A stretch of 64,000 nt of DNA from the NCBI GenBank assembly GCA_964551995.1, contig CAZKFD010000008.1, positions 23,860 to 87,859 of the forward strand, given 5' to 3'. Shown piece by piece: positions 18,533-28,279 of this stretch. Source of the DNA: DATKJS01 sp964551995 (GTDB taxonomy: Bacteria; Acidobacteriota; Aminicenantia; Aminicenantales; Saccharicenantaceae). Made by a program: the position numbers and the translations under genes. Below the pieces are notes generated by a model. That model did no database searches. It was given only the letters and a program-made list of their open reading frames with translations, and was not told where the DNA came from. How positions within the stretch are numbered: the first letter of the stretch is position 1; each line of letters begins with the position of its first letter.

Positions 18533-19768
18533 TCATGCCGCCTCTCCGACGCGGGCGGCGAGCCACGTCCGGGCCGCCTCGACGGCCGCGCCCAGCTGGC
18601 CCGTTTCCCCCGTAACCAGCTCCACGAGGGACGGCCCGCCCCCGCCCTTGACGGGCACGGCCTCGCCGATCACGGGGATGAGCAACCGAAGGTCTATGGG
18701 AAGCGACTCCGAGCGCGCCAAAATGAGATGTCCCTGGCTCTCATCCGCGGCCGCATAAACCACGGCGAACTCCCCGTTCCTGATGATGTTGAGCGCCAGG
18801 AACCGCGCCTCCTCTGGGCTTTTGTCGGCGAGGACTCCAGCGATCAGCCGGCCCCTGGTCCGTCCGATGACTTCCCGGGCGTCGAAGAACGCCAAGCGCT
18901 CCTCGAGCTTCCTGGCCCTCTTCCGCAAGGCCTTATGGTCGGCGGCAAGCTTCTCCACCTGGTCCGCGGCGTCCTTCTCCGAGCACGAGAACGCGGCGGC
19001 GATCCGGCGGACGCTCCGGCCCTTCAGCCGGTGATCGTCGAGGGCCCGGCCGCCGCAAAGGAAATCAAAACGGGCATTGCCGCGGATCTTCTCGAGGCCG
19101 AGGATCTTAATCAACCCGACCTCGCCGGAGCGGCGGCAGTGCGTCCCGCCGCAAGCCGAATAGTCGTAGCCCGAGACCTCGACGACACGGAGAAGCCCTT
19201 GCTTTTTCGGCGGCCTCCGCAGGGGAACTTCGCCGATCCTCTCCTCGGGGACGAATGAGGTGCGGATCTCCCGGTCCTCCCAGACGACCGCGTTGGCGCG
19301 GTCCTCGACCCGGTCCAGATCGGCGTCGGAGATCGTCCGGAGGCCGATCTCGAGCGTCGAGACATCCGCGCCGAGATGGAAAGAGAGAGTCTCTCCCCGG
19401 AGGAGCTCGTAGAACGCCTGAGAGAGGATGTGCTGGCCCGTGTGCTGCTGCATATGATCGAAGCGACGCGGCCAATCGATGCGGCCCGAGACCGGGCCGG
19501 CCGGGACGTCGCCCTTGAGAACATGGAGGATGACCCCGTCGGCGTCGAGGACTTTGACGACCTCGGCGCCGCCGAGCGCGCCCGTGTCCCAGGGTTGGCC
19601 GCCGGATTCGGGGTAAAAACACGTCTGGTCCAGGACGACCGCCGGGAGGCCCTCGCGGGTCGTCCGCTCCAGGACCTCGGCCTCGAACTCCCGGCGATAG
19701 GCGTCTTCGAAATAGAGCCGCCGCGTTGCCGGCGGGCCGCTCTTCCTGTCGGATTCAGGTTCGGACAT
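18533..19768 (-). CDS. Alanyl-tRNA editing protein, AlaX type with DHHA1 domain
   Basis: 411 residues. The editing domain shows HTGQH (with ILSQ) and CGGTHC, the histidine and cysteine-histidine residues that hold the zinc used to hydrolyse mischarged Ser- or Gly-tRNA-Ala. FYPESGGQPWDTG near the N-terminus is the AlaX/AlaRS second-domain signature. A coiled segment (about 265-300) and a DHHA1-like C-terminus with a GGGGPSLVE glycine-rich turn follow. There is no aminoacylation domain, so this is a free-standing trans-editing factor. I prefer the second ATG (19768), six bases after GGGGAG. Confidence 0.9.
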   Translation of the reverse strand: MSEPESDRKSGPPATRRLYFEDAYRREFEAEVLERTTREGLPAVVLDQTCFYPESGGQPWDTGALGGAEVVKVLDADGVILHVLKGDVPAGPVSGRIDWPRRFDHMQQHTGQHILSQAFYELLRGETLSFHLGADVSTLEIGLRTISDADLDRVEDRANAVVWEDREIRTSFVPEERIGEVPLRRPPKKQGLLRVVEVSGYDYSACGGTHCRRSGEVGLIKILGLEKIRGNARFDFLCGGRALDDHRLKGRSVRRIAAAFSCSEKDAADQVEKLAADHKALRKRARKLEERLAFFDAREVIGRTRGRLIAGVLADKSPEEARFLALNIIRNGEFAVVYAAADESQGHLILARSESLPIDLRLLIPVIGEAVPVKGGGGPSLVELVTGETGQLGAAVEAARTWLAARVGEAA

Positions 19769-19822
19769 GGCCATCTCCCCGGGGTCGGACCGGCCCGGTT
19801 CCAGAAAAAAAGCCCGGCCCGA

Positions 19823-20515
19823 TCATCCCGTTCCCGAGACGAGTTTATCCGCGTCGGCCCGGGCGAGGACCCTGGCCGCAGTCTTGAAATGCGTTTTGGC
19901 CACCTTCTCCAGGATGCCGGGACCTTTCGCGCGGACGAGCTTGACCGCCGCGGCCTCGACCACGGCCGAGGCCCCCTTGGGAAGGTCGGCGCCGGCCTCC
20001 CGGGAAAGGGCCTGGAGTCGCGCCAGGAACTCGGCCCGGGCGAGGATCGAGGCCGCGGCCACGGCCGGGTCCTCTTCGGCCCGGGGCATCTGGACGAGTT
20101 CGATCTCCCGGCCCTTCTGCAGGAGGGCGTTCCGGACAAATCTCTCGTCGCCGAACTGGTCAGTGACGGCCTTTCCTGCCGGCACCCGCTCGAGGATGTT
20201 CTCTATGGCCCGGGCATGCCCCCAGGCGAGGATCCGGTTGAGGTTCCTGAGCTTGGCGTAGAGCTCGTTGTACTTCTCCGGGCCGACGGCCACGACGGAA
20301 TGGACGTACCCGCTCTTCAGGGCCGCCGCGATCTCGCGGCAGCGGGAGTCGGAAGTCCTCTTCGAGTCCTTGACCCCGAGCTCGCGAAGGATACCGTCCT
20401 GACCTTCGGGGAGGAAAAAGGCCGCGATGACCAGCGGGCCGAAAAAATCGCCCTTGCCCGACTCGTCCGTCCCGATCCGCCCGGGCTCGGCCGAGAACAG
20501 TCCGGGTTCCGACAT
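19823..20515 (-). CDS. rnhC: Ribonuclease HIII-like RNase H2-fold enzyme
   Basis: 230 residues. The GTDESGKGDFFGPLVIAAF block (15-33) contains the first catalytic Asp-Glu pair in the DESGKGD form typical of HIII rather than HII. KDSK and the AAASILAR helix are also present. The enzyme cleaves RNA in RNA-DNA hybrids. The ~80-residue N-terminal TBP-like substrate-binding domain of Bacillus-type HIII is absent, so this is a short form. It lies 54 bases downstream of no obvious partner; spacing to the AlaX gene suggests possible co-transcription leftward. Confidence 0.82.
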   Translation of the reverse strand: MSEPGLFSAEPGRIGTDESGKGDFFGPLVIAAFFLPEGQDGILRELGVKDSKRTSDSRCREIAAALKSGYVHSVVAVGPEKYNELYAKLRNLNRILAWGHARAIENILERVPAGKAVTDQFGDERFVRNALLQKGREIELVQMPRAEEDPAVAAASILARAEFLARLQALSREAGADLPKGASAVVEAAAVKLVRAKGPGILEKVAKTHFKTAARVLARADADKLVSGTG

Positions 20516-20548
20516 GACTCCTTCTCCCCGCGCGCTGCCGAGGCGCGC

Positions 20549-22147
20549 CTACTTCCTGTAGATGATCCGTCCGCCGAAGATCGTCATCCGGACTTCGGCC
20601 TCCATGATGTCTTCGGCCGGAATCCTGAAGATGTCCCGGCTGAGGACGACCAGATCGGCGAGCTTCCCCCCCTCAATGGTTCCCTTGTCTCGTTCCGTGA
20701 AGCCGGCGAACGCGGCGTTCCCGGTATAGGCCCGGACAGCCTCCTCGACGGTGATCTTCTGCGCGGGCACCCACCCGCCGGGATTCCGGCCGTCGAGCGT
20801 CCGGCGGGTCGCGGCCGCGTAGATGCCGGCGACGGGGTCGAGGGGGGCCACAGTCCAGTCGGAACCGAAAGCAAGGACGGCACCGGCGTCGGCGAGCGAG
20901 CGGAAGGCATAGGTCGTTTCGGCCCGCTTCCGGCCGATCTTTCGTTCCGCCCATCTTCCGTCGTCGATCGCGTGGTACGGCTGAACGGAGGCAATGAGGC
21001 CGAGCCGTCCGAACCGGGAGATGTCCTCCGGGCGCAGGTGCTGGGCGTGCTCGACCCGCCAGCGCCTATCCCTCGGACCGTTCGCCGCCGTCACCCGTTC
21101 GAAGATATCCAAGAGAACGCTGTTCGCCCGGTCGCCGATGGCATGGATCGCGACCTGGAGGCCGGCCCGATCGGCCTCGAGGATCCTCTCCTCCATGACG
21201 CCCTCGGGAAACATCTGCTCATGGAGAAGCCCCGAGGTCCCGGAGTTGTCGTCATACGGCTCGAAAAAGAAGGCCGTGCCCGACCCGAGCGATCCGTCGA
21301 CGAAGCCTTTAAGGCCGGCGACTTTCAAGGACGGGCTCCCGAAGGGCGACCTGATCTTCAGCCGGCTGAGGAGGCCGACCTCCGTGATCGGGAAATAGAC
21401 GGAGAGGCGGACCGTGAGCTCGTTCCGGCGGTCCAATTCCTCGAAGGCCTCGAAGCTCGCTGCGTCGGCCATCTCATGAACGGCGGTCACGCCGTGGGCC
21501 GCGGCCTCGCCCAGCGCCGCCCGGGCGGCCCGGGTCTTTTCCGCGAAGGATGGCGCCGGCATCTTCGCGGTGACGAGGTCCATGGCTGCGTCCTTGAGGA
21601 TTCCCGTCGGCCGACCCGTCCCGGGATCCCTGACGATCTCTCCGCCGGGCGGGGCCGCAGACTCCCCGGTGATTCCGGCCAGCCGGAGCGCCAGGCTGTT
21701 GGCGAGCGCCATGTGGGCGTCTAGGCGGTGGAGGAAGACGGGATTCGCCGGCGTCACCGCGTCGATCCATTCCCTCCGGGGAAGCTCGACAGGCCGGAAG
21801 AGCTCCTGGTCCCACTCTCCTCCCGTGATCCAGGCATCCGGCTCCGCGTCTCGGGCCGCGGCGGAGACCTGGGCGACGAATTCCTCCCGGTTAGCGGTCC
21901 CGCGCAGCCGGAGGCCCCCCTGGGCGAGCCCGCCGGCGAGGAAGTGCGTATGGCAGTCGGTGAAACCGGGAAGGACGAAGCGGCCGTCGAGATCGACGAC
22001 CTCGGCGCCTCCCCGCGCCAGCGCCCGGACCTCGGACGTCGTCCCGACCTTGAGGATTCTTTCCGCCCGCGCGGCCACGGCCTCCGCCCGGGGCCGCCGC
22101 GGGTCGCCGGTCCACACGGAACCGTTGATCAGGACGAGATCGGCCAT
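20549..22147 (-). CDS. YtcJ-like amidohydrolase (amidohydrolase family 3)
   Basis: 532 residues. The N-terminal beta domain (MADLVLINGSVWTGD) and GFTDCHTHFLAGG with the HxH metal pair place it in the amidohydrolase superfamily. GGEWDQELF, HAIGDRAN and FGSDWTVAP match the YtcJ group, where later histidines and an aspartate complete the metal site. Substrate unknown; relatives hydrolyse cyclic amides or formyl groups. No signal peptide is seen, so it is probably cytoplasmic. The ATG at 22147 follows GGGAGGAAGG closely. It may continue into rnhC (33 bases). Confidence 0.85.
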   Translation of the reverse strand: MADLVLINGSVWTGDPRRPRAEAVAARAERILKVGTTSEVRALARGGAEVVDLDGRFVLPGFTDCHTHFLAGGLAQGGLRLRGTANREEFVAQVSAAARDAEPDAWITGGEWDQELFRPVELPRREWIDAVTPANPVFLHRLDAHMALANSLALRLAGITGESAAPPGGEIVRDPGTGRPTGILKDAAMDLVTAKMPAPSFAEKTRAARAALGEAAAHGVTAVHEMADAASFEAFEELDRRNELTVRLSVYFPITEVGLLSRLKIRSPFGSPSLKVAGLKGFVDGSLGSGTAFFFEPYDDNSGTSGLLHEQMFPEGVMEERILEADRAGLQVAIHAIGDRANSVLLDIFERVTAANGPRDRRWRVEHAQHLRPEDISRFGRLGLIASVQPYHAIDDGRWAERKIGRKRAETTYAFRSLADAGAVLAFGSDWTVAPLDPVAGIYAAATRRTLDGRNPGGWVPAQKITVEEAVRAYTGNAAFAGFTERDKGTIEGGKLADLVVLSRDIFRIPAEDIMEAEVRMTIFGGRIIYRK

Positions 22148-22354
22148 CCTTCCTCCCGAGGCCGGCGGACCGCAGGACGAGGGGCCAGGACGCCGTGCCT
22201 CGCTGGGCCCGCCGAGAGCCATATATAAAGGAATTTCCGGGCGAAATCAATCGGGCCCCGGCCGGCGCTCGCGGACCCGTCCTGTTCACCGACGCGGGGA
22301 TATGGTAAAATGATCGGCCTGACGGACGCTCCGGCGCCCGCTCCGGGAGGAATC

Positions 22355-22921
22355 ATGATCGACGCGACGCAGATCCGCAAGGGGATGATCATCATCATGG
22401 ACGGAACCCTCTTCCGGGTCATGGAGATGCAGCTCATCACGCCTGGCCGGTGGAAGGCGATGGTCCAGACCAAGCTCCGCAACCTGCAGAGTGGCTCGCA
22501 GACCGAGCACCGCTTCCGCTCGGAGGAGAGACTCGAGCAGGCGTTTTTGGAAGAGGTCGAGATGGAATACCTCTACAAGCAGGGGGACGATTATTTTTTC
22601 ATGAATCTCAACACGTACGAACAGATCAGCCTCACGGCCGAGACGATCGGCGACGGCGTAAAATACCTCCTCCCGAACACGGTCATCAAGATCCAGATGT
22701 TCGAGGGGAGACCGGTCGGCATCGACCTGCCCAACGCGGTCGACCTCAAGGTCACGAACACGGAACCGCGGCTCAAGGGAGCGACGCAGACGTCCATGTA
22801 CAAGCCCGCCACCGTGGAAACCGGAGCCGTCATCCTCGTCCCGGAGTTCATCAAGGAAGGCGACGTCATCCGCGTCGATACGCGGGACGACAAGTACCTC
22901 GAGCGGGCGAAAACGAAATAA
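22355..22921 (+). CDS. efp: Translation elongation factor P
   Basis: 188 residues, full length, three-domain EF-P; TKLRNLQSG and the C-terminal GDVIRVDTRDDKYLERAK are diagnostic. It relieves ribosome stalling at polyproline. The tip of the domain I loop reads TPGRWKAM, so arginine (R32) stands where E. coli has the modified lysine K34; no EarP-like or EpmA-like gene is in the window. The ATG at 22355 follows GGGAGGAATC. It is a single gene, convergent with the propeller gene that ends 23 bases later. Confidence 0.96.
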   Translation: MIDATQIRKGMIIIMDGTLFRVMEMQLITPGRWKAMVQTKLRNLQSGSQTEHRFRSEERLEQAFLEEVEMEYLYKQGDDYFFMNLNTYEQISLTAETIGDGVKYLLPNTVIKIQMFEGRPVGIDLPNAVDLKVTNTEPRLKGATQTSMYKPATVETGAVILVPEFIKEGDVIRVDTRDDKYLERAKTK

Positions 22922-22944
22922 AATAGCGGCGCGCGGCGCCGGCC

Positions 22945-25140
22945 CTAAAAGGTCTGGCGGTACACGCCGACGTTGCCGTAGCTGTCCTTGACGCGGACAG
23001 TGATCAGGTTCTCGGCGCCCGCCGGCAGCCGGATCGAGAACCTGAACGTTTCGCTTCGGGAATCGCAGATCCCGTCCACCGGGAAGACGACCCGCCAGTC
23101 GCCCGGCCGGACGAGGTACTTGACCTCATCGATATACGAGTAGGAGTCCGAGGCCTGGAACGAGACGTTGAGCACCGCCCCGCTCCTCACGGCCGTGAAG
23201 TTCTGGATGACGGGGAGGGAATTGTCGATGACCAGCGGCGGGCCGACCTTCTCGGATGCGAGCTCCATGCCCGCCGGGTTGGAGGGAGAATCCGAGGCAG
23301 TGATTTTGACGAAGTAGGTCCCGTCGGGAAAGGCCGTGGTGTCGAAGGAGTAAATCGTTTCCTTCCATTCGTCCTGGAGAACCCGCCATTCGGTCTCGCC
23401 CTCTTTCCTCAGTGAGATCGTGTAGCTCAGGGTGTCGCCGTTCGCGTCGGAGGCGTCCCAGGTGATCGTCTGGAAGCCCTTGCGCTCGGCCTTCTTGGGC
23501 GGCAGAACAATCCGGACGTCATCCGACTTCGCCGGGGGCTCAGGCAGGTGCCGCTCGACGCCCATGATCACTTCCTCCTGGTCGGGGAGCTTGAGGAAGA
23601 CCTCGTTGGGTTTCAGGAATTCGAGCCGGGAGATGACGGGCGCGACGTTCGTCTGGAGGTAGAACAGGACGAGCTTGCCGAGCGTCGGCGAGACCGTCCC
23701 CATCTGCGTCTTGAAAAGGACCCGGACCTGAATGAACCTGGCCTTCGGGCTCAGGATCTGCTCATCGTTTTTCTGATAGAGCGGCGACCACTCGCTCCAG
23801 GTCACGTTCGGCTCGGACGTATTGCCGCTCCGCGTCTGCAGCTGGATCGTGGCTCCGGCATCGGCCTTCCCTTCCCAACTGATCCGACCCCATGCCGACA
23901 GGATACGGGCGTCCAGGACGGCGCTCACATACGCGCCCGAAAACCTCTGTTCGGTCAGGAGCTGGCCGAGGGAGCAGGGGTTGTTGGAGAGGATGTAGGT
24001 CTTCGCATCGTAGAGGAAAAGCTGGTAGACCTGCTCGGAGTTCTCCTGGAGGAGCAGATCGACGTTTCCGTCCTTGTCCACCGAGTAAATCCGCCCCTTG
24101 TTCCCCGTGCCGAAGACGATTTTCTGTTCGTCGGCCTTCCAGATCAGGGAATAGACCATCTCGTCGTCGGATTTCCAGATCGCCGTGGCCATCCCGTCGG
24201 CCGTAATCCTGTAGACGGCCCCGGGTTCCTTCTGGACGGCCGCGGACATCGGGAGCACGCCGGCCGCCGGCGCTGTCGCCGGGGTCGCCGTCGGATCGCT
24301 CACCGGGCTGGCCCCGCTGATCGAAACACTGACGCTGGCCTCGGGCTGCAGCGAAAGCGACGGCGCCCCCTCGCTCCGGGGCTTCGCCGGCGTCCCGGAG
24401 GCGGCGGCGTAGATATGGCCCTCGCGGTCCGTGTCCAGGCTCAGGACCTCTTCGTAGGGCGTTTCAAAGACGACGGAGACCTGTCCCTGGGGGGTGATCC
24501 TGTAGATCAATCCGTTCCCCCCGCTCCCGGCGAGGATATCGCCCCGCTCCATCTTGTGCAGGCAGAGGATGTGATTCTGTTCGGCCTTGAAGATCATCCG
24601 TCCCTCGCCCTGAGGGCTGACCAGATAGATGCCGCCCGGCTCCCCCACGGCTACCATCAGCAGCCCGGAGTCCAGGAACTTGAGGTCCCAGATGTATTTC
24701 TCCGTGGGGTCGAAGAACACCTCGGACTTGGACTTTTCCGTGATCTTGTAGATCTTGCCGTTCGGGGACGTCGCAGCGTAGAGGGTGCCTCTCCTGTCCT
24801 GGGCGAGGCACAGGACATCCATCTCGGGGGCCTGGAAATACAGTTCGGCCTTGCCGTCCTTGCCGATCCGGTAAACCTTGCCGCCGTGCCCCGTGCCGAG
24901 GTAGGTCGTCCCCTCGGGGGTCACGAGGATCGAAAGGTAGAACTCTTCCGTCGGGGACGCGATCGGGTCCACCTTGGGCGCCAGGGCCAGGACGCCGTCG
25001 TTGGAGACCGACACGCCGTCGAACTTGCCCATTAGGAAATCCTCCCTGGTCCGCAGCTCCCACCGCTGGGGAACGACGGCCTGGAGCGAAAGGGAGAGCG
25101 CGGCGATTCCCAGGACACCGAGCAGAGCTGTCTTTTTCAT
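22945..25140 (-). CDS. Secreted beta-propeller protein with C-terminal Ig-like domains
   Basis: 731 residues. A signal peptide (KKTALLGVLGIAALSLSL) precedes repeated blades such as GGKVYRIGKDGKAELYF, NGKIYKITEKSKSEVFF and NGLIYRITPQGQVSVVF, an NHL/SMP-30-like propeller over about 60-400. A proline/alanine-rich insert (about 255-310) interrupts one blade. The C-terminal ~300 residues look like jelly-roll and fibronectin-like domains (WDASDANGDTLSYTISLRKE). It is exported, probably periplasmic or surface. No enzymatic residues are recognised. The gene starts 12 bases after the S55 peptidase stop, so the two form one transcript. Confidence 0.7.
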   Translation of the reverse strand: MKKTALLGVLGIAALSLSLQAVVPQRWELRTREDFLMGKFDGVSVSNDGVLALAPKVDPIASPTEEFYLSILVTPEGTTYLGTGHGGKVYRIGKDGKAELYFQAPEMDVLCLAQDRRGTLYAATSPNGKIYKITEKSKSEVFFDPTEKYIWDLKFLDSGLLMVAVGEPGGIYLVSPQGEGRMIFKAEQNHILCLHKMERGDILAGSGGNGLIYRITPQGQVSVVFETPYEEVLSLDTDREGHIYAAASGTPAKPRSEGAPSLSLQPEASVSVSISGASPVSDPTATPATAPAAGVLPMSAAVQKEPGAVYRITADGMATAIWKSDDEMVYSLIWKADEQKIVFGTGNKGRIYSVDKDGNVDLLLQENSEQVYQLFLYDAKTYILSNNPCSLGQLLTEQRFSGAYVSAVLDARILSAWGRISWEGKADAGATIQLQTRSGNTSEPNVTWSEWSPLYQKNDEQILSPKARFIQVRVLFKTQMGTVSPTLGKLVLFYLQTNVAPVISRLEFLKPNEVFLKLPDQEEVIMGVERHLPEPPAKSDDVRIVLPPKKAERKGFQTITWDASDANGDTLSYTISLRKEGETEWRVLQDEWKETIYSFDTTAFPDGTYFVKITASDSPSNPAGMELASEKVGPPLVIDNSLPVIQNFTAVRSGAVLNVSFQASDSYSYIDEVKYLVRPGDWRVVFPVDGICDSRSETFRFSIRLPAGAENLITVRVKDSYGNVGVYRQTF

Positions 25141-25152
25141 GGGTCGGATCTC

Positions 25153-26964
25153 CTACTTGCGGATTCTTACGGGGATCACGGCCCCGCCCCGGAAGACGTA
25201 GGGGACGGGGAGCTGGTACTCGCCCAGCGTGGAGCGCGTCAGGTCCATCGGCGCCGAGGCGGCCGCGCGGGGAGAGGAGAACATGGATTTGAGCGTCGGC
25301 GGGAGGTTCGGCATCTCCTCGCCTTTAAGGAAAAGGCCCGGCTTCGGGGCGAGAATCTTGAAATAGATCCGGTCGTTCTTCCGGAGATTGCCCAGGATCC
25401 GCACCAGCTGACTGAGATTGCGGGGCACGAGCTCCTGGACCCGGTACTGGCCCCGCTCGACCTGCTGCATCGTGATCGCGTCGCCGACGACGATCTGAAA
25501 CTCCGTGCCCGCGGGAAGCGCCGGCGTCACGAAGGCCACATCCTCAACCTGGCTCTCTTCCTTGAACGTCCGGTAGTAGACTTTGATTTGGATCTTCTCT
25601 CCCGGCGAGGCCTCGTACTTGTCCAGAAGGACCTTCTCCAGATAGCAGAATCGGGGCGTCTCGGAGGCCCGGACGTTGAGGTCGATCCGGTAGATCCCGA
25701 CGTTCTGGAACTCGTTGTTGCTCAGGTAATAGACGACGGCGGCCATGAGCTGCGAGAGGCTCGTCGCCGCGGTGTCGAAATTCCCCGAGAAAAGGTCTTC
25801 CAGGTGGACGCTGCCGCCCTGGTCGAGAAAGACATCGCCGTCAAAATCGAGAGTGAGGTTTCCGTAGAGCCGCTCCTCGGCCGTGATGAGCGAGTAGACC
25901 GACAGATTGACGAGGGCCGGCGTCAGGAACTTGTCGGAGACGAGCTTGAGCTTGAACTCCTTGCGGTTCGGCGGGTCGTCGGTCACAGTGACGTTCAGGG
26001 GGATGAGCTGGGGCATCTTGCCGATCTCCCCGAACGCCCCGGTCGACCGGTCCTGAGAGATCCGTCCGATGACGGGCCCGGTCACGGCCAGCTTGAATGA
26101 ACTCTCGAGGCTCGGCACCACGGTCAGGACGTTGGCTTTGGTCATGACGTAATCCACGGTCCCGAGGTTGTAGAAGGGGTGCCCGAACGCGAGGACCTTG
26201 GAGCCGTCGACGTAGGTCACCGTCCCGACGGCCGAAAGGTCCAGATCGCCCCCGATGAGCTGCACCCCGATCGCGTCCCCCTCCTGAAGGGACGGTCCCT
26301 GGGACGCGTGGACCTCCGAGGCCTGGCCGCCGGCGCCGGCCTGTACTGGGCGGAAGTCCAGGCCGGCGAAAAACGACCGGGCGCGCTCGAAGGCCGGCGG
26401 GGAGAAGCCGCTGAACACAAGCGGGAGGTCGAGGGGCACGAGCGCCCGGCCGCCCACGGACAGGGACCGCGCGCCGGCGAAAGTGGCCCGGTAGAGGTCC
26501 GAAAGGTCCTCGAGGCTCATGCTGTTGCGGATCGGGGCCTGCTCGGAAAAGCCCGGGCGCGGCGCCGTGGGCGCCCGGTTCAGGGCCAGCATCTCCTCGA
26601 TGGGCGTGATCCCGGCGATCGCTTCCTTGGCGTAGGGGAAGCTGAACGCGACGGCGCCGATGAGCTGCCCGTTGACGTAGACGGGGCTCCCGCTCATGCC
26701 GCTGATAACCCCCGTCGATTCCAGGCCCTTTCCGGAGAGGCGGGCCAGGATGACGCTCCTCTTCGGCTCGACGTTGGTCAGGACACCGATGATCTCGGCG
26801 TCAAAGTCGTCGATCCGGCCGCCGGCGAAAACCGTCTTGCCGATGCCCTTCATCCCGGCCTTGACCAGGGCCAGGGGCATGATCTCGGAAGCGGCCTCTG
26901 CGCCGGCGAGGGCGAGGAGGAGCCCGAGGATGAGTGCGGAGGTCCGCTGCGCTGTTTTTTTCAT
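25153..26964 (-). CDS. SpoIVB-type (S55) serine peptidase domain protein, secreted
   Basis: 603 residues. Following a signal peptide comes the S55 peptidase domain: GMSGSPVY (89-96) carries the nucleophile motif, and AFGHPFYNLG matches the catalytic histidine block of SpoIVB. In Bacillus SpoIVB signals across the spore membrane; here no sporulation genes are seen, and secreted S55 proteins are common in Acidobacteria-like lineages without known role. The C-terminal half is beta-rich (EKVLLDKYEASPGEKIQIKV). The ATG at 26964 begins the signal peptide; a start 15 bases upstream is also possible. It is coupled to the downstream propeller gene. Confidence 0.8.
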   Translation of the reverse strand: MKKTAQRTSALILGLLLALAGAEAASEIMPLALVKAGMKGIGKTVFAGGRIDDFDAEIIGVLTNVEPKRSVILARLSGKGLESTGVISGMSGSPVYVNGQLIGAVAFSFPYAKEAIAGITPIEEMLALNRAPTAPRPGFSEQAPIRNSMSLEDLSDLYRATFAGARSLSVGGRALVPLDLPLVFSGFSPPAFERARSFFAGLDFRPVQAGAGGQASEVHASQGPSLQEGDAIGVQLIGGDLDLSAVGTVTYVDGSKVLAFGHPFYNLGTVDYVMTKANVLTVVPSLESSFKLAVTGPVIGRISQDRSTGAFGEIGKMPQLIPLNVTVTDDPPNRKEFKLKLVSDKFLTPALVNLSVYSLITAEERLYGNLTLDFDGDVFLDQGGSVHLEDLFSGNFDTAATSLSQLMAAVVYYLSNNEFQNVGIYRIDLNVRASETPRFCYLEKVLLDKYEASPGEKIQIKVYYRTFKEESQVEDVAFVTPALPAGTEFQIVVGDAITMQQVERGQYRVQELVPRNLSQLVRILGNLRKNDRIYFKILAPKPGLFLKGEEMPNLPPTLKSMFSSPRAAASAPMDLTRSTLGEYQLPVPYVFRGGAVIPVRIRK

Positions 26965-26999
26965 ACGTGACCTGTCCATCTTGGATTGACGGGACGACG

Positions 27000-28205
27000 T
27001 CAGGACGCCCGGCCTGCTGGTCCCGGAATGATCCCCAGCGCCCGGCCGCACTTCTCGAACGCCCCCAGGATGGCGTCAAGCTCTTCGTTCGTGTGGCCGG
27101 CGCCGTAGCTCGTGCGGATCAGGGCCTGCCCGTGCGAGACGGCGGGATAGATTACGGGGGTTGTGAAGATGCCTTCGTCGCGCAGAAGCTTCCAGAGCAT
27201 GAAGCCCTTCTCGTCGTCCCCAACGAAGATCGGGATGATCGGGGTCTGGGAAGGTCCGGTGTTGAATCCGAGCGCTTGGAAGCTCGTTCGCATCTTCGTC
27301 GTGATCTCCCAGAGGCGTTGGCGCAGCTCGGGCTGGGTCTCGACGATCTCGAGGATGGCGAGGACCGAGGCGACCGACGCCGGCGTGGCCGCCGCGCTGA
27401 AGATCAGGGACCGGGCGTGGTGCTTGATGTAGGAGATGACCTTTTTTTCTCCGACGACGACGCCGCCGATGGAGGCGAACGTCTTGCTGAACGTGCCCAT
27501 GACGAGGTCGACCTCGCTCTCGAGGCCGAAATGCTCCGCCGTGCCGCGGCCGTGCTCGCCCAGAACGCCGATGGCGTGGGCGTCGTCGATCATGATCCGG
27601 GCGCGGTACTTCTTGGCCAGTGGAACGATGCCCGGCAGGTTGGCGATATCGCCTTCCATGCTGAAGACCCCGTCGACGACGATGAGCTTGCCGATGTCGG
27701 GGTTCAGCGAGGCCAGGACCCGCTCGAGGTCGTCCATATCGTTATGCTTGAACTTGTAGACGTCGGCGAAGGACAGCCGGCAGGCGTCGATGATGCTGGC
27801 GTGGTTCATGCGGTCGCCGATGACGGCATCCCCCTTGCCGGCGATGGTCGTGATGATGCCGAAGTTGGTCTGCATGCCCGTGCTGAAGGTGACGGCCGCC
27901 TCTCTCTTCATGAACTTAGCCAGCCGGGTCTCGAGCTCCTCGTGCAGGTCGATCGTTCCCGTCAGGAACCGGGAGCCGCAGGTCCCGACCCCGTAGCGGT
28001 CGATAGCCACTTCGGCGGCCCTCTTGACCTTGGGATGGTCGGCCAAGCCGAGATAGTTATTGGAGCCGACCATGATCATGGGCCGGCCGTGGACCTTGAT
28101 CCGGTTCCCCTTGGCTTCCTCGATCGGGGTGAAGTAGGGATACAATCCCGCCGCCTGGACTTCTTCGGCGCGGGTGAACTCCTGGCATTTATCGAAAAGG
28201 TCCAT
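27000..28205 (-). CDS. Alpha-oxoamine synthase, serine palmitoyltransferase-like
   Basis: 401 residues, fold-type I PLP enzyme. K241 in GTFSKTFASIGG is the expected PLP lysine, with DDAHAIGVLGEHGRG (207-221) holding the Asp and His that contact the cofactor. The family joins an amino acid to an acyl thioester: glycine acetyltransferase (KBL), AONS (BioF) or serine palmitoyltransferase. The wording YGVGTCGSRFLTGTIDLHEE and FSTGMQTNFGII resembles bacterial serine palmitoyltransferases more than KBL or BioF, and no threonine dehydrogenase or bio genes are near. Start ATG 28205 lies six bases after AAGGAGG. It diverges from an SDR reductase and a FabH, consistent with lipid synthesis. Substrate remains inferred. 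Confidence 0.72.
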   Translation of the reverse strand: MDLFDKCQEFTRAEEVQAAGLYPYFTPIEEAKGNRIKVHGRPMIMVGSNNYLGLADHPKVKRAAEVAIDRYGVGTCGSRFLTGTIDLHEELETRLAKFMKREAAVTFSTGMQTNFGIITTIAGKGDAVIGDRMNHASIIDACRLSFADVYKFKHNDMDDLERVLASLNPDIGKLIVVDGVFSMEGDIANLPGIVPLAKKYRARIMIDDAHAIGVLGEHGRGTAEHFGLESEVDLVMGTFSKTFASIGGVVVGEKKVISYIKHHARSLIFSAAATPASVASVLAILEIVETQPELRQRLWEITTKMRTSFQALGFNTGPSQTPIIPIFVGDDEKGFMLWKLLRDEGIFTTPVIYPAVSHGQALIRTSYGAGHTNEELDAILGAFEKCGRALGIIPGPAGRAS

Positions 28206-28279
28206 TCGGTCCTCCTTGAGATCCATACTCCAATCCGGTCCGGCAGGCCCCTGCCGGCCCTCGCGGCCGGCCAGCCTCA

